Of a stretch of 64,000 nt of DNA, positions 1 through 22,382 are shown in pieces. Within the stretch, counting starts at the first letter, position 1. Each line of letters opens with the position of its first letter. A program made the translations under genes and the position numbers. The notes under the pieces are model-generated. The model worked only from the letters and a program-made list of their open reading frames with translations. It made no database searches and was not told where the DNA came from. The DNA is from Lepus europaeus (lineage: Eukaryota; Chordata; Mammalia; Lagomorpha; Leporidae): positions 78,450,462 through 78,514,461 of the forward strand of contig NC_084834.1 in assembly GCF_033115175.1 (NCBI RefSeq). The letters run 5' to 3'.

Positions 1-265
1 GATTCTGTTCCAGTTGCCCCTCTTCCAGGCCAGCTCTCTGCTATGGCCCGGGAAGGCAGTGGAGGATGGCCCAAGTCCTTGGGCCCTGCACCCGCATGGG
101 AGACCATGAGAAGCACCTGGCTCCTGGCTTCAGATCAGTGCGGCGTGCCGGCCGCAGCGGCCATTGGACGGTGAACCAACGGTAAAAGGAAGACCTTTCT
201 CTCTGTCTCTCTCTCTCTCACTGTCCACTCTGCCTGTCAAAAAAAAAAAAAAAAGGAAAAAGATA
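1..265 (+). mobile_element. CSINE, 5' end outside the window
   Basis: 3' two-thirds of a young CSINE: the body, then a (CT)n tract near 200-220 and an A-tail from about 239. Confidence 0.9.
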
Positions 266-289
266 AATTCTTTAGAATTTGTGTATTTT

Positions 290-637
290 ATTTTATTTTT
301 TTTTTTATTTTTGACAGGCAGAGTGGACAGTAGAGGGAGACAGAGAGAAAGGTCTTCCTTTTTGCCGTTGGTTCACCCTCCAATGGCCGCCACAGTAGGC
401 GTGCTGCGGCCAGCGCACCGCGCTGTTCCGATGGCAGGAGCCAGGTGCTTCTCCTGGTCTCCCATGGGGTGCAGGGCCCAAGAACTTGGGCCATCCTCCA
501 CTGCACTCCCTAGCCACAGCAGAGAGCTGGCCTGGAAGAGGGGCAACCGGGACAGGATCGGTGCCCCGACCGGGACTAGAACCTGGTGTGCCGGCGCCGC
601 AAGGCGGAGGATTAGCCTACTGAGCCGCAGCACCGGC
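290..637 (-). mobile_element. CSINE, full length, with 16-bp target-site duplication
   Basis: The poly-T start, GA-rich tract, and tRNA-like head at the right end show minus orientation. The tRNA part has a B-box-like ggttctagtcc on the minus strand (RNA polymerase III type promoter). The direct repeat agaatttgtgtatttt flanks it at 274-289 and 638-653. Confidence 0.95.
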
Positions 638-653
638 AGAATTTGTGTATTTT

Positions 654-10974
<10,321 letters not shown>

Positions 10975-11376
10975 AGATGTCAGAGGCAATTTGGAACACT
11001 ATGTGAATATGAACCTGCCGACTGATTACCTAAAATGATGAATCAAGAAAAACTATGAATTTAAACAAATATTTACAGTTAGTACCTCAACATATAACAG
11101 TTATAAATAATGTAGAATTTGTCATCATAAAATATGGTAATGGTTTCCATGTTAAATGACTATAGCAAATGAAATACTTTTGAATGGAATCTCATGATGT
11201 TTAGGAATTGTTTAAAATTAGATCTGGAGAGGAGAGGAGAAATGAAGGGATAATAAAACCAGACTGAACATATTCTACAATGTTATAGGTAGGGTGATGA
11301 ATATATGGGGTTTCATTACACTGTTCTCCCACTTCTGTCTATGTTGAAAACTTTCCACAATAAAAAGGTACTTACT
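10975..11376 (+). other. ADH4: ADH4 3' UTR and candidate polyadenylation signal
   Basis: Non-coding sequence after the TGA. An AATAAA lies at 11359-11364, about 385 nt after the stop, and is the best candidate signal. A CSINE was inserted right behind it (target site 11362-11376). No other feature is visible here. Confidence 0.5.
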
Positions 11377-11695
11377 AGGGGTCAGTGCTGTGGCATAGCA
11401 GATAAAGCTACTGCCTGCAGTGCCAGCATCCCATATGGGCACTGGTTCAGGTCCTGGCTACTCTGCTTCTGATCCAGCTCTCTGTTATGTCCGGGGAAGC
11501 AGTGGAAGATGGCCCAAGTCTTTGGGCCCCTGCACCCATGTGAGAGACCTGGAAGAAGCTTCTGCCTCCTGGCTTCAGATCAGCACAGCTATGGACATTG
11601 CAGCCATTTAGAGTGTGAACCAGCAGATGGAAGACTTCTCTCTCTGTGTTTTTCTCTGCCTCTCTGTAACTCTACATTTAAATAAATAATCTTTT
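11377..11695 (+). mobile_element. CSINE (older type) with target-site duplication
   Basis: ggggtcagtgctgtggc head and an AAATAAATAATCTTTT-type tail. The repeat aaaaaggtacttact is at 11362-11376 and 11696-11710. It overlaps the candidate ADH4 polyadenylation signal. Confidence 0.93.
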
Positions 11696-11710
11696 AAAAA
11701 GGTACTTACT

Positions 11711-12291
11711 GGAAAAATATAGCTACATATTATATGTGTTTATAAAATGTCATATAATTACTATGTTCCCAGAAGCGATTCTTTTTAAATAAGCTGCTAA
11801 ATAAATTACAGTTAATGTCTTTTAGCCCCACTTTATCATTATTCAATATAATCACAAGTAATCAGGTATCAAAATCCATGGAAATGAAAATTTGAAAAGG
11901 AAAAAAAACTAAATTCTCAAATTTCTATCTCCACATATAATCACCCTTTCATCTTTGACAATTACTGGAACACATCATGTTTAGTGTTTTACAGTTTAAT
12001 GATCTTTAACTGGCTCTAACTGATGCCAATTTTCTATAGTCAACTAAAAATAACAAAAAGTAAATTACTTATAATAAAGTAATTTATTAGATAAATATAT
12101 TTATTGTTACAAGATTTAATAGATTAAAATTTATGTTAAAAAAGTAACAAAAGTGAGTTTTTCAAACTATAGTATGCATAGAGTTATAATGAAGGTTTAA
12201 AAGGATAAGGTAGGTAACTTAGATTAATGAAGACTAACTCTCAACTTGGTAAAATTTCCAAAGATTATCAATGTTCCTTAAAGACTGACGT
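11711..12291. other. Intergenic AT-rich sequence
   Basis: Nothing recognised. Confidence 0.5.
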
Positions 12292-12608
12292 GGGGCTGGT
12301 GCTGTGCTGTAGTGGGTAAATCGCCGCCTACAGTGCCAGCTTCCCATATGAGTGCTGGTTCGAGTCCTGGTTGCTCTACTTCCGATCCAGCTCACTGCTA
12401 AGAACTAGGAAAGCAGTGGAAGGTGCCCCAAGTCCTTGGGCCCCTGCACCCACATGGGAGACCTTGAAGAAGCTCCAGGCTCCCAGCTTCAGAATGGCCG
12501 TTGTGGCCATTTGGGGAGTGAACCAGCAGATGGAAGACCTAACACTCTCCCTCTCTCACTCTCTGCCTCTGCAACTCTGCCTTTAAAATAAAGAAATCTT
12601 AAAAAAAA
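12292..12608 (+). mobile_element. CSINE (older type)
   Basis: ggggctggtgctgtgctgt head, cagcttcccatatgag middle, (CT)n, and an AATAAAGAAATC tail. Confidence 0.9.
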
Positions 12609-12639
12609 TACTCAGTGAGCAGAATTATGAAAAAAAATT

Positions 12640-15437
12640 CCCAATGACAGGGCTGAGAAAGAACTTCTAAGATCAATCCCATTCACAATAGCCACATAAA
12701 CAATCAAATACCTTGGAATAAACTTAACCAAGTACGTTAAAGATCTCTACGATGAGAACTACAAAATCTTAAAGAAATAAATAAAAGAGGATACCAAAAA
12801 ATGGAAAAAATCTTCCATGCTCATGGATTGAAAGAATCAATATCATCAAAATATCCATTCTCCCAAAAGCAATTTATAGATTCAATGCAATACATATCAA
12901 AATACCAAAGACATTCTTCTCAGATCTGGAAAAAATTATGCTGAAATTCATATGGAGGCACAGGAGACCTTGAATAGCTAAAGCAATCTTATACAACAAA
13001 AACAAAGCCGGAGGCATCACAATAGCAGATTTCAGGACATACTACAGGGCAGTTGTTATCAAAACAGCATGATACTGGTACAGAAACAGATGGATAGACC
13101 AATGGAACAGAATAGAAACACCAAAAATCAATCCAAACATCTACAGCCAACTTATATTTGATCAAGGATCTAAAACCAATCCCTGGAGCAAGGACAGTCT
13201 ATTCAATAAATGGTGCTGGGAAAACTGGATTTCCACGTGCAGAAGCATGAAGCAAGACCCCTACCTTTCACCTTACACAAAAATCCACTCAACATGGATT
13301 AAAGATCTAAATCTATGACCCGACACCATCAAATTATTAGAAAACATTGGAGAAACACTGCAAGATATAGGTACCAGCAAAGACTTCTTGGAAAAGACCC
13401 TGGATGCACAGGCAGTCAAGGCCAAAATTAACATTTGGGATTGCATCAAATTGAGAAGTTTCTGTACTGCAAAAGAGACAGTCAGGAAAGTGAAGAGGAA
13501 ACCAACAGAATGGGAAAAATATTTGCAAACTACGCAACTGATAAAGGGTTAATAACCAGAATCTACAAAGAGATCAAGAAACTCCACAACAACAAAACAA
13601 ACAACCCACATAAGAGATGGGCCAAGGACCTCAATAGACATTTTTCAAAAGAGGAAATCCAAATGACCAACAGGCACATGAAAAAATGTTCAGGATTACT
13701 AGCAATCAGAGAAATGCAAATCAAAACCACAATGAGGTTTCACCTCACCCCAGCTAGAATGGCTTAAATACAGAAATTAACTAATAACAGATGCTGGTTA
13801 GGATGTGGGTAAAAAGGGACACTAATCCACTGTTGGTGGGAATGTAAACTGGTAAAGCCACTATGGAAGACAGTTTGGAAATTCCTCAGAAACCTGAAAA
13901 TAGCCCTACCACACTACCCAGCCATTCCACTCCTTGACATTTACCCAAAAGAAATTAAATTGGCAAACAAAAAAGCCGTCTGCACCTTAATGTTTATTGC
14001 AGCTCAATTCACAATAGCTAAGATATGGAATCAACCCAAATGCCCACCAACAGTAGACTGGATAAAGAAATTATGGGACATGTACTCTATAGAATACTAT
14101 ACAGCAGTAAAAAAAAAAAATGAAATCCAGTCATTTGCAACAAAATGGAGAAATCTGGAAAACATCAAGCTGAGTGAAATAAGCCAGTCCCAAAGGGACA
14201 AATATCATATGTTCTCCCTGATCAGTGACAACTAACAAACCACAAAAAAGGAAACCTGTTGAAGTGAAATGGACACCATGAGAAACAGTGACTTGATCAG
14301 CCCTTGTCCCGACCATTGATGTACAATTTAATACTTTCTCCCTTTTAGTATTTTTTTGTTCTACTTAATACTATTGGTTGAACTCTGTAATTAACACACA
14401 ATTATTCTTAGGTGTTTAAATTTTAACTGAAAAGTGATCCCTGTTAAATATAACAGTGGGAATAAGAGAGGGAGGAGATGTACAATCTGGAACATGCTCA
14501 AGCTGACTTGCCCCAAATGGTGGAGTTAGAAACATGCCAGGGGATTCCAATACAATCCCATCAAGGTGGCATGTATCAATGCCATCTCACTAGTCCAAGT
14601 GATCAATTTCAGTTCACAATTGATCACACTGATAAGTCTAATAGTGAAAGGGATCACATAAACAAGACTAGTGTCTGCTAATACTAACTGATAGAATCAA
14701 AAAGGGAGAGAACGATCCCACATGGGAAGCGGGATACACAGCAGACTCATAGAATGGCAGATGTCCTAAACAGCACTCTGGCCTCAGAATCAGCCCTTAA
14801 GGCATTTGGATCTGGCTGAAGAGCCCATGAGAGTATTTTAGGCATGGAAAGCCAAGACACTCTGGAAAAAAAAAAAGTAAATGAAAGATCTCTGCAAGTG
14901 AGATCCCAGTAGAAAGAATGGGCCATCAAAGAAGGAGGTACCTTTCTCTGAAAGGAGAAGAGAACTTCCACTTTGACTACCACCTTGTCTAAATAAGATC
15001 GAAGTCGGCGAACTCAAAAGGCTTCCATAGCCTTGGCAACTCATGACTAGAGCCTAGGGAGATTACTGACGACATAAAGAAGAGTGTCAAATTGTTAAAT
15101 CAACAACAGGAGTCACTGTGCACTTATTCACTTATTCCTCATATAGGATCTCTGTCCTTAATGTGTTGCTCAATGTGAATTAATGCTATAACTATAAAAC
15201 ACTATTTTACACTTTGTGTTCTGTGTGGGTGCAAACTGATGCAATCTTTACTTAATATATACTAAATTGATGTTCTGTATTTAAAGATAATTGAAAATGG
15301 ATCTTGATGTGAATGGAATGGGAGAGGGAGCGGGGAATGGGAGGGGTGAGGGTGGGAGGGAAGTTATGGGGGAGAAAAAGCCATTGTAATCCATAAACTG
15401 TACTTCGGAAATTTATATTCATTAAATAAAAGTTAAA
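12640..15437 (+). mobile_element. LINE-1, 5'-truncated (ORF2 end and full 3' UTR)
   Basis: ORF2 C-terminal sequence runs from about 12655 to 14235, broken by stops, then a 3' UTR of about 1.2 kb. The end is the rabbit LINE-1 signature: a G-rich polypurine tract (15320-15360), ccattgtaatcc, and ATTAAATAAAAGTT plus poly-A. Confidence 0.92.
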
Positions 15438-15469
15438 AAAAATAAAATAGAGCTATGATAGTAATATCT

Positions 15470-15605
15470 AAAAATTTTTATATTATATATATGTAATACA
15501 GTGTGATAATTTGATGCAAATATGCAATGTGTAATGATCAAATCAGGGTAATTGGAATTTCCATCTGGCAATGACATTTTTAAAAGAAGGACACACACAT
15601 ACTCA
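15470..15605 (+). mobile_element. Ancient LINE-1 (L1M-like) fragment
   Basis: Sequence at 15527-15560 (gtgtaatgatcaaatcaggg) matches the well-known 3' region of old mammalian L1M elements. Confidence 0.55.
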
Positions 15606-15629
15606 CACACAAATTGTTAAAGTCATCAT

Positions 15630-16445
15630 AAAGATAGGTTTAAGTGTAAAAGTGATCATATAAAAAACATCAGGTGCCTGGTAATAATAATAGAATTAAA
15701 AAGGAAGGAAAGTCCAATATGGGAAGCAGTCCACCATAGCAGACTCCTAGAATGACATTCCCTGTAAATAACACTCCGACCTCAGAATCAACCCTTAAGG
15801 CTTCCTGGTCTGGCTGAAAGACCTGTGAAAGCACCTCAGGCATGCAAAGCCAAGACTCTATGGCAAAATATATCCAACACAGAGGATCTCTGTCAGACCT
15901 CGGTGGAAAGAAAGAGCCATCAAAGAAGGATGTACTCTTCTCTGAAGGGAGGAGAGAATATCCACTTTGCTTTGCTTATGGTGGTATCCAAATAACGATG
16001 GAGTCTATAGTCAAAAAAGACATTCCATAGCCTTGGCAGCCCATGGCAAGAGCCTCGAATGATCACTGATGTCGTAAATAAGAGTGTTAATTGTTAAAGG
16101 AACAACAGAAGTCACTGTGCACTTACTCCCTATGTAAGACCTCCGTCCTTAATGAGTTGTACTGTGAGAATCGACTGCAAATCTTGTTCTCAACCTGTAC
16201 TCTATATGTGGTGAGTGTGGGTGCAAACTGTTGAAATCTATGCTTTACATGGAGTTGGTCCTCTGTATATAAAATCAGAGTAAAAATGAACCATAATGAA
16301 GAAGGAGATGGGCGAGGGAGAGGGAGAGGGAGGTGGGATGGGAGGTGGGGTGGGAGGGTGGGTATGGGGGAAAGAACCACTATATTCCTAAAGTTGTATC
16401 TATGAAAAAAATGCATTAATTAAATAAACACTTTAAAAAAAAAAA
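15630..16445 (+). mobile_element. LINE-1 3' end, 5'-truncated
   Basis: Aligns with the 3' UTR at 33690-34800: caatatgggaagcagt, acctcagaatcaaccctt, a G-rich tract at 16309-16370, cctaaagttgtatct, then poly-A. Confidence 0.88.
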
Positions 16446-17435
16446 GCCAGTGAAACCCCAGAGTGAAGTGAATGGGGTTTAAGGCTTAACCATGATCCTT
16501 CTTTTAGCATCAGAGGGACTTTTTTATATCCATGAAAATCCTGGAAAATTATTGTGTAAGTCTTCAAAATGTACACCTAATGCCAAAGTTACAAAAGTAT
16601 TTCTCTCTCAAATTGAGGATTACTGAAACTTTGTAATATGCCAGAGACAACAAAAATGACTAATTATGCAAGTGACAGTTTGTAGAAATCTTGCATGTAA
16701 GATCTACACTTTAAAGACAGCAGAAAGTCCATGAACTACCAACTGCTGGCTACTTTTCTTCAGTGCTACACATGTATTCTTCACTTGAAGATCATTGATT
16801 TCCAAAGATCTGGGGCAACACAAGTTCCAACATTTCCAGAGAGTTATGAAACAAAACTTGGAACTTGATCCCTTTGGAAGGGAACTTGATCCCTCCTAAG
16901 GACAGGGGTAGCGGAGAGAAAGAGACATGCTATTTTACAGGTTAGATGGAAGATCTACTTTCTCTTATTCTAAAGAATTTCTCCAGAATCATTTCTTCCT
17001 TTCCTCCAATACTCTGACCCAAACATTGAAAATTTTTTGCAAGAACATTTTTTTAATACCATTCAGGGTATTAAAGATTGTTAAATTTTCACAAAAACAA
17101 TTTATTCTCTAACACATTAAGATATAGAGGTCTATTTCTTAAAGTGATTTTTAGCCTGAAATTATTGCAAACTTTTACAAATATCATTTAATAAAACAAT
17201 ATTTGAATTTACAGTGCAGTACAACAATACCACCATATATTCTTCTGACAAGGAAAACATGCAATTGTAAGAAACATTCACTATCCCTTCAAATAACTTA
17301 GCCTTCAGTTTTCAAAATGGTACTACAGTGCCCTCTGGTGTTGTTTCCTACATTTTTCCATCACTTAAATCCTATTTTTCTTGAGAAAGATCAGTAAGAC
17401 AGAATAATGCAAGCTTCATTTATATTATAGGTAAC
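16446..17435. other. Intergenic single-copy sequence
   Basis: No repeat or gene recognised. Confidence 0.5.
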
Positions 17436-17751
17436 TTTTTTAAAGCTTGTTTTATTTAATTTAAAGGCAGAGATACAGAGAGAGGGAAAGACACAGTGAG
17501 ATTTTTCAACAGCTGGTTCACTCCCCAAATGACCTCAACAGCTGGGCCTGGACCAGGCACAAGCCAGGAGCAGGAGCTTCATCCAGGTCTCCTACATTGG
17601 TACAAGGGCCACCAAGCTCTCAAGTAATCCTCCACTACTTTCCCAGGCTCAAGACTAGGGAGCTGGAACCAGGAGTGACTTGAACTGGCAGCCATATAGG
17701 ATGCCAGCATCGCAGGTGGTAGCTTAACTCACTGCCACAATGCCCAGCCCG
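17436..17751 (-). mobile_element. CSINE, old and diverged
   Basis: Minus-orientation pattern: poly-T/ttaaaggcagag, GA-rich tract, ggttcactccccaa, and the head cactgccacaatgcccagccc at the right. Confidence 0.85.
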
Positions 17752-18125
17752 ATATAGTTGACATTTGAAAGAGTGCTTTCAGTAGTGAGTATTTAGCTTA
17801 GCAATACAATTGGGGTGCCAGCATCTTACACAGGAGTATATGGGATAAATTCCTAGCCTTGGCAACTAACCCCAGCTTCCTGCAAGTGTGAACACAGGGA
17901 AGCAGCAGTGATAGCTTAATTGGGTTCTAGTCACCCATGCAGGAGACCTAGATTACTATCCCAGCTGCTAACTTCAGTCCCAGCACAGCCCTGGCTACTG
18001 CAGGCATTTGGGACAAGAACTAGGAGACAGAGTGCTCTTTTTGTTTCTCTAGCTCTCTCTCTCTCTCTCTCTCTCTCTACCCCTCATCCCTCCCACTCAA
18101 GCAAAATAAAATTTAAAAAAAAGAG
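17752..18125 (+). mobile_element. Highly diverged CSINE-like element with (CT)n tract
   Basis: ggggtgccagcatc, acccatgcaggagacc and a (CT)n run at about 18048-18078 followed by an A-rich tail give a weak CSINE pattern in plus orientation. Confidence 0.55.
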
Positions 18126-18306
18126 GTACGTCAATATGTATTATTTTGCCTGAGTCGCCAATATTTTTCATGAGACAATACAGCTCTTTAGGGCAGGGCC
18201 ATTTTTCTATTCTTCAGCAACCTTGTTCTTAGCAGATATGGAGATACTTAGAACAAACAGTTCATGGAAAAAGAGAATTAAAAGACAAGCTTATTTTGAT
18301 GCAAAA

Positions 18307-18578
18307 AAAGTTTAAACATTTATTTATTTATTTTGAAAGAGTTAAAGACAGGGAGAGACAAAGACACAGTCCTTCCATCAACTGGTTCATTCTCAGATGG
18401 CTGCAAAGCCAGGAGCTAGGCGCTTAATCCAGGCTCCATGTAGGTTACAGGGGTCAAAACACTTCAGCAATCCTCCACTGCTTTTCACAGGCCATTAGTA
18501 GGAAACTGAAACAGCAGCCAGGAAATGCTGGCATCACAAGCAGCAGCTTTACCTGCTATGCCGCAATGCCGACCCCAC
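18307..18578 (-). mobile_element. CSINE, old
   Basis: tttatttatttattttgaaag start, ccttccatcaactggttcat, and head gctatgccgcaatgccgacccc. The flanking repeat ttgatgcaaaa lies near 18296 and 18579. Confidence 0.85.
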
Positions 18579-19155
18579 TTGATGCAAAAGATTTTTAATC
18601 TATGCAGTTCATAGAAAATGATACTATGTAATAGCTACTCAACATTCCAGATATAGCCTAAATAGTATATCTATTCAGGATAATAAAACAGTAAATACAG
18701 TGTGTATTTATGTATTATTGTGTAGCTATTTCCCAGTGTGGACAAATGTTGAGCCTCATAAAATGCTTATTTACTCTGAAATTCTATTAAACCTAGTGCA
18801 CTTAACTCAAACTTCAAGCACAAAGACAGATCAGTTATCTTCTCTCAACTTTCAGGGTCTTTTTGGGAGGAAATTGAAAGTAAACAAGGCATTTAATAAT
18901 AGAGAAGACAAACTGTATTTCCTTCCTTTATTTACTATGCTAATAAATTTATGCTCTACAGGGCTGCTTACAAATAGTTAATGTAATTTGAGAATTAGGC
19001 CTTAACAATGAAAGTCATTATAATTAAACCAAAAAAGTCTAGGAAGAGATGAAAGAGATGCTCTTTTTCCTAGGAGCTATAAAAAAAGATACGCAATTCC
19101 ATATTATACATTATGCAAATAACCTGAATTGATGAGGTATTATATTAAGAAAGCT

Positions 19156-22100
19156 CCACTAGCCAGCAATATGGGGTAGTGGATAAAGCCACCACTGCAA
19201 TGCCAGCATTCCATATGAATGTTCATGTAACAGCAACACCACTTCTGATCCAGCTCTCTGCTAATGACCTGTGAAAAACAGTGGAAGATAGCACAAGTAC
19301 TTGGGCCCCTGTACCCATGTGTGACGCCTGGAAGAAGTTCCTGGTTCATGGCTTCTGCCTGGCCCAGCACCAGCCATTGTGGCCATCGGGCAGTGAACCA
19401 GTGGATGAAAGATCGCTCTCTCAAAATCATTAGACTTTTTAATTCTAAAACATTTGTATTAATAGCATTTTCCATTATAGAAACAAAGTTTGGTACCACA
19501 TCACATCTTGACAGAACTTCTAATATAATCCAAATAGCCTGATTAGTTGGAGTCTCTATAAGATGAGAGACATAGGTCCTTAATTTTTTTCAGTTAGGCC
19601 CAAACTGGAAAAACCAAAGTCCAGGATTACTGGAAATTTTAGAGTCCAGATTGTTTGAAACTTTGATTTTTTGAATGCCTGTCAAGAATGCCAAGAAGGC
19701 TTAATGATTTTGTGTTACTAGACATGATAGTTATCTTAATGAGAAAGCCCCGGAGGCCTAAAAGGTTAAATACTTGTAAAATCCTACAGGTGCTTTCAAA
19801 AATACTGTGAAGTAAGCAAGTGCCTCTTGTTGGTTGATGAGTTTATAATTTTAAACATGGCAACTTAAAGTCTTTTGTCATCCATAGTTATATATGATTT
19901 GCTGCTCATAAAACTAAAGTGTTGTTGGTTCTGTGTTTAGCTGTCCTTCTATAGATTCCTATGGACTTTTTCTAGCCACTTCTATTGTATTCAGTACTTT
20001 GGGATGGCTCTGTAAACAGATGAAGCCAATAATGTATTAACAGTACCAACTGAGAGAAAGTATGGTTAACTGAGGTTACTAAAAACAAAAAGCAATTCAA
20101 ATCAATTGGCAATCTACAAAAAGAGTTAAAGATTTTAAAAGCTATTATTAAAATTGTTATATTGGTCTATTACACTATGTTATATGTGTGTACATATTGT
20201 ATGTCCACATGGGGAAATTTTCTTAAGAGTTTTATTTTAAATGGCTTATAGATAAGATTGTCCATAAATTTAAGCTGCTAAAATCTATTTAAAGATACAT
20301 TTTAATTTGTGTGACCTGAATCTGTGTATCATATGTTTTAGACTTGTTGGTAGAAAGAAACTAAAAACATTTTAGATGGTTGTGCTTAAGTTTACTGGGT
20401 AAACAAACTACACCATGTTAGATATTTAAGAGGTATTTCCAAATACATGATTCTTAAAATTTATAGAAGGCATTGGACCTTCTGGTAAATACTTTCTTAA
20501 GTTGTTATCTAATGGTTGAAACAGTTTGCTAAGTACTCATGTAATATTGCTATTGTCAGCAAGCGATCTAGGACTTGCTCCCTCATTTCTCTATTCTAAG
20601 CCAAACTTGTTCTTTCATTTCTCTATTCTCTTCAAGGTAGGAAACTAATTCTATTATGAAGGAATCTATAGGATGCACAATTTAATCTTTAGACCTTATA
20701 AAAGAGATGGCTAACATTTTTCTGTAATAGCATAGCCAAAATAAGAACTTAAATAATAATCTCATAGCTAGATTCACTTCACCATCAGCGAAGTATACAG
20801 TAAGTAGAAAAAACCTCCCTTTCAGACCAATAGGGAAAGAAAGTTTTTAAGGGAGAATATAATTTTCCTCATGGGCATTGTCTACCTTAGAAAAACTACT
20901 ACAGAACATGCCTGTGACTATAGACTTATAGTTCAGGCCACCGAAGATTAGAGATGGGACTTGGGCACTCCCTTGACTTGCATCCTCTGGTCTGCTTTAA
21001 CACAAACCAGGAGGAAAAGAAAGCTGGGCATCAGAAGCAATGGGTGGCAGGCCTATTAATGGCTGATCTGTACAGTGATCTGCCCTCAAGGAGACCCAAC
21101 AGGCCAGTCCACTGCAGTGGCTTTCAATGTGGTAAGCCTGGGCTTCAGCAGAAGTCAGCTTGTGAAGAGCCCTGGCAGCTCTGCCAAGAGTTGGATCACT
21201 GGAAATGGACCTGCCCCGGAGTCGAAGGATGCCCAGGTCAGAGCCACAGATCTTATTGGCTCTAAGCTGAAAAGCCCTTCACTCAGCCCAACTTCCAAAG
21301 TGACCACTGCAGCTGAGGGTGTGGTCAAGTGGGGTCAGTAACATTGCAGGCAGAACTGTAAATTTCTTGTTAGAGATGCCACCTGCCTTTACCTGGCCAG
21401 CTCTCCTCCCAGGCCAGCCAAGTAATGAAAGTCAACAGAGTGCCTTCCCCAAGGAGGTTCACACCTCCCTTAGGATATACCCCATGTGAAGAGATAGATA
21501 GGTCTGGGCCTCTGAACTTACAAGGCCTAAAGCCCAGCAGATTATTATCAAGCCCCTTCTGTCAGGTTCTATTTGCCTCTAAATCAGAAAACTTAATTGT
21601 AGCTTAGACAGCACCTTTCTTAGCTCCTCTAATAATGACTCTGTCCTTTGTTCTAGACCCTGTCTAGCACACTTGGCCCTCATTCCTTAGTAATCATAAC
21701 CTCTACTCTACCACCAATGGCTCTACTCCCAACCTGTGTGTACTGATGGTCCTCTTCCCCACTTAATGCTGTATAATTGTTCAAACCTGGTAAATGCCAC
21801 TCTTAAGATCATTGGTTACTATCCTCACCCTGTCTTTTATGACCTTGTCTAAATATGATCAGAGTCGGCGAACTTGGAAGGCTTCCATAGCCTTGGCAAC
21901 TCATGACTAGAGCCTAGGGTGGTTACTGGCGCCATAAACTAGAGTGTCAATTTGTTGGGTCAACAACAGGAGCCACTGTGCACTTGCTCCTCATGTGGGA
22001 TCTCTGTCCTTAATGTGCTGTACATTTTGATTTAATGCTATAACTAGTACTCAAACAGTATGTTTCAGTTTGTGTTTCTATGTGGGTGCAAACTGTTGAA

Positions 22101-22382
22101 ATCTTTATACTAAATTGATCTTCTGTATATAAAGAGAATTGAAAATGAATCTTGATGTGAATGGAAGGGGAGAGTGAGCGGGAGAGGGGAGGGTTGTGGG
22201 TGGGAGGGAAGCTATGGGAGGGGGAAGCCATTGTAATCCATAAGCTGTACACTGGAAATTTATATTCATTAAATAAAAGTTAAAAAAAAAGAAAGAAAGA
22301 AAGAAAGATCGCTCTCTCTCTCTCTCTTTCCCTCTTTCACTCTGTAACTCTGACTTTCAGATAAATAAATAATTTAAAAAAA
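19156..22382 (+). mobile_element. CSINE split by a later LINE-1 chimera
   Basis: The body lies at 19156-19422 and the (CT)n/AATAAATAAT tail at 22303-22382. The host repeat is aagctccact / aactcccact. The insertion falls in the gatcgctctctc segment. Confidence 0.85.
19423..22302 (+). mobile_element. Chimeric retroelement (retroviral gag/pro-like piece joined to a LINE-1 3' end), copy 1
   Basis: 2.88 kb with perfect 16-bp target-site duplication gaaagatcgctctctc (19407-19422 and 22303-22318) and a poly-A/(GAAA)n tail, so it was mobilised by LINE-1 machinery. The segment from 20645 on recurs at 62259. At 20954-21265 an open frame has two damaged retroviral nucleocapsid-type zinc knuckles (FQCGKPG...; LCQELDHWKWTCP, first Cys replaced). 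Shortly after, VNFLLE (about 21357) resembles the start of a retroviral protease. From about 21841 the sequence is the ordinary LINE-1 3' UTR. The origin of 19423-20640 is unclear. Confidence 0.7.

Noticed and set aside
12655-14235. Reverse-transcriptase pseudogene separate from LINE-1
   Set aside because: It continues into a standard LINE-1 3' UTR and poly-A; it is a 5'-truncated LINE-1.
20954-21265. Functional retroviral protein
   Set aside because: Both zinc knuckles are damaged, the frame shifts after about 100 codons, and the same damage occurs in both copies.
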